Origin: Actinidia chinensis
Taxonomy: Eukaryota > Streptophyta > Magnoliopsida > Ericales > Actinidiaceae
Assembly (NCBI GenBank): GCA_009663005.1
Contig: CM018901.1
Coordinates: 11,919,076-11,936,575, forward strand
Length of the DNA stretch: 17,500 nt
Reading direction: 5' to 3'
Part shown: positions 16,901 to 17,500 of the stretch, piece by piece
How positions within the stretch are numbered: position 1 is the stretch's first letter
Layout of the letters: each line of letters opens with the position of its first letter
Position numbers and translations under genes: made by a program
The notes under the pieces: model-generated
The model's input: the letters and a program-made list of their open reading frames with translations, nothing else
What the model was told of the DNA's origin: nothing
The model's database searches: none

Positions 16901-17500
16901 TGATTTATAATCATACCCTTGTTGATTCTGAAAAAACAAACAGGTATCAAGCTGCTCGGATCAACACCTCAGTCTTGTTGTATTTTCACCAAGTGTCTGA
17001 GAAAGTGGACTGCGACTGTTAGGATTCTGTTGAATATTTTTTCTTACCCTAGATACTATATAAAGCGTGTGTATATAAGGCTACAGCAAAGGGAACCACA
17101 AAATCAGTATGATTAGCACTTCCTACACAAACAAGGAGTCCTAATCCAACTAAGATTAATCCTTATTTATGTAAATTATAATTTTAAGTCACTAAATAAT
17201 TTTAATAGCTTCTTGTCATACCAAGAAAAAATTTAGCTCTATTGTATTAAAACTTATTATCTCCCCACGTTAAGATCATAAATACCCACTCGCCTATTAA
17301 ATTTAATATACTATGTAATTCCTTAAGACATTCCACTTAACTATTTTTTGGGGGATATGTCAGATTCAAAATCCACCTGCCAGGTTGGACATAATCAAAA
17401 CTTTAAGCTTCCCTCAAGGGGGTATCATCAATCCCTATATAGGACGGTATTTTATCAATAATTAATATACACCGTACATGTAATGTTACTGTCCAATTCA
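16901..17500. other. Non-coding interval with an exon-like patch
   Basis: At 16943 the sequence AAACAAACAG resembles a splice acceptor, followed by an open frame YQAARINTSVLLYFHQVSEK (16944-17003) that runs to a stop at 17019-17021. I recognise no family. Two TATA-like sites (TATATAAAG at about 17057 and TATATAAGG at about 17072) follow. This may be an LTR-type promoter or a worn gene end. The rest to 17500 shows no recognisable feature. Confidence 0.3.

Overview
This window looks like nuclear DNA of a flowering plant, probably a eudicot. It is AT-rich, has no bacterial-style operons and no long intact reading frame, and consists mostly of nested plant transposon remains: Ty1/copia elements, a FAR1-type Mutator-like element (MULE), a small MULE-derived element and solo-LTR-like sequence. 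The only host-type gene I can recognise is a broken LEA_2 (NDR1/HIN1-like) gene. I find no tRNA, rRNA, CRISPR array or intact protein-coding gene. All domain calls come from reading motifs in translation; no database search was possible.

Layout. Positions 1-3804 hold a degenerate Ty1/copia element on the minus strand, cut off by the window's left edge inside reverse transcriptase. Reading right to left, it has a 5' LTR (3382-3804), a tRNA-iMet-type primer binding site, gag with a zinc-knuckle relic, an aspartic protease with its DSG motif, integrase, and reverse transcriptase with YVDD. Positions 3805-5561 hold the 3' part of a second copia element on the plus strand: reverse transcriptase, RNase H, polypurine tract and 3' LTR. 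The minus element appears to have inserted into the reverse transcriptase of the plus element. Positions 5562-6501 are unassigned. Positions 6511-7286 are a non-autonomous MULE-like element with long terminal inverted repeats and a perfect 9-bp target duplication. A MITE-like left end starts near 7486.

The most interesting structure is 7857-15595, a 7.7-kb element. It is bounded by long diverged inverted repeats (about 450 bp each) and an imperfect 9-bp target duplication. Inside, on the minus strand, is a decayed FAR1/FRS-type transposase (about 14714 to 10761). It shows a FAR1 DNA-binding domain, a MULE transposase core, a SWIM-like zinc finger, a basic C-terminal tail and a probable small last exon. 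The transposase's promoter and 5' UTR lie in the right inverted repeat. A sequence of about 1.6 kb, most likely a solo LTR, has split the transposase core. The left half of the element (8310-10700) is not explained, apart from a possible second LTR at 10146-10656.

To the right, 15708-15992 is a LEA_2-type gene fragment that has lost its start codon and second half. Positions 15993-17500 are AT-rich non-coding DNA with one imperfect inverted repeat and one exon-like patch that I cannot name. The genes do not form a pathway. The window records successive insertions beside a decayed host gene.
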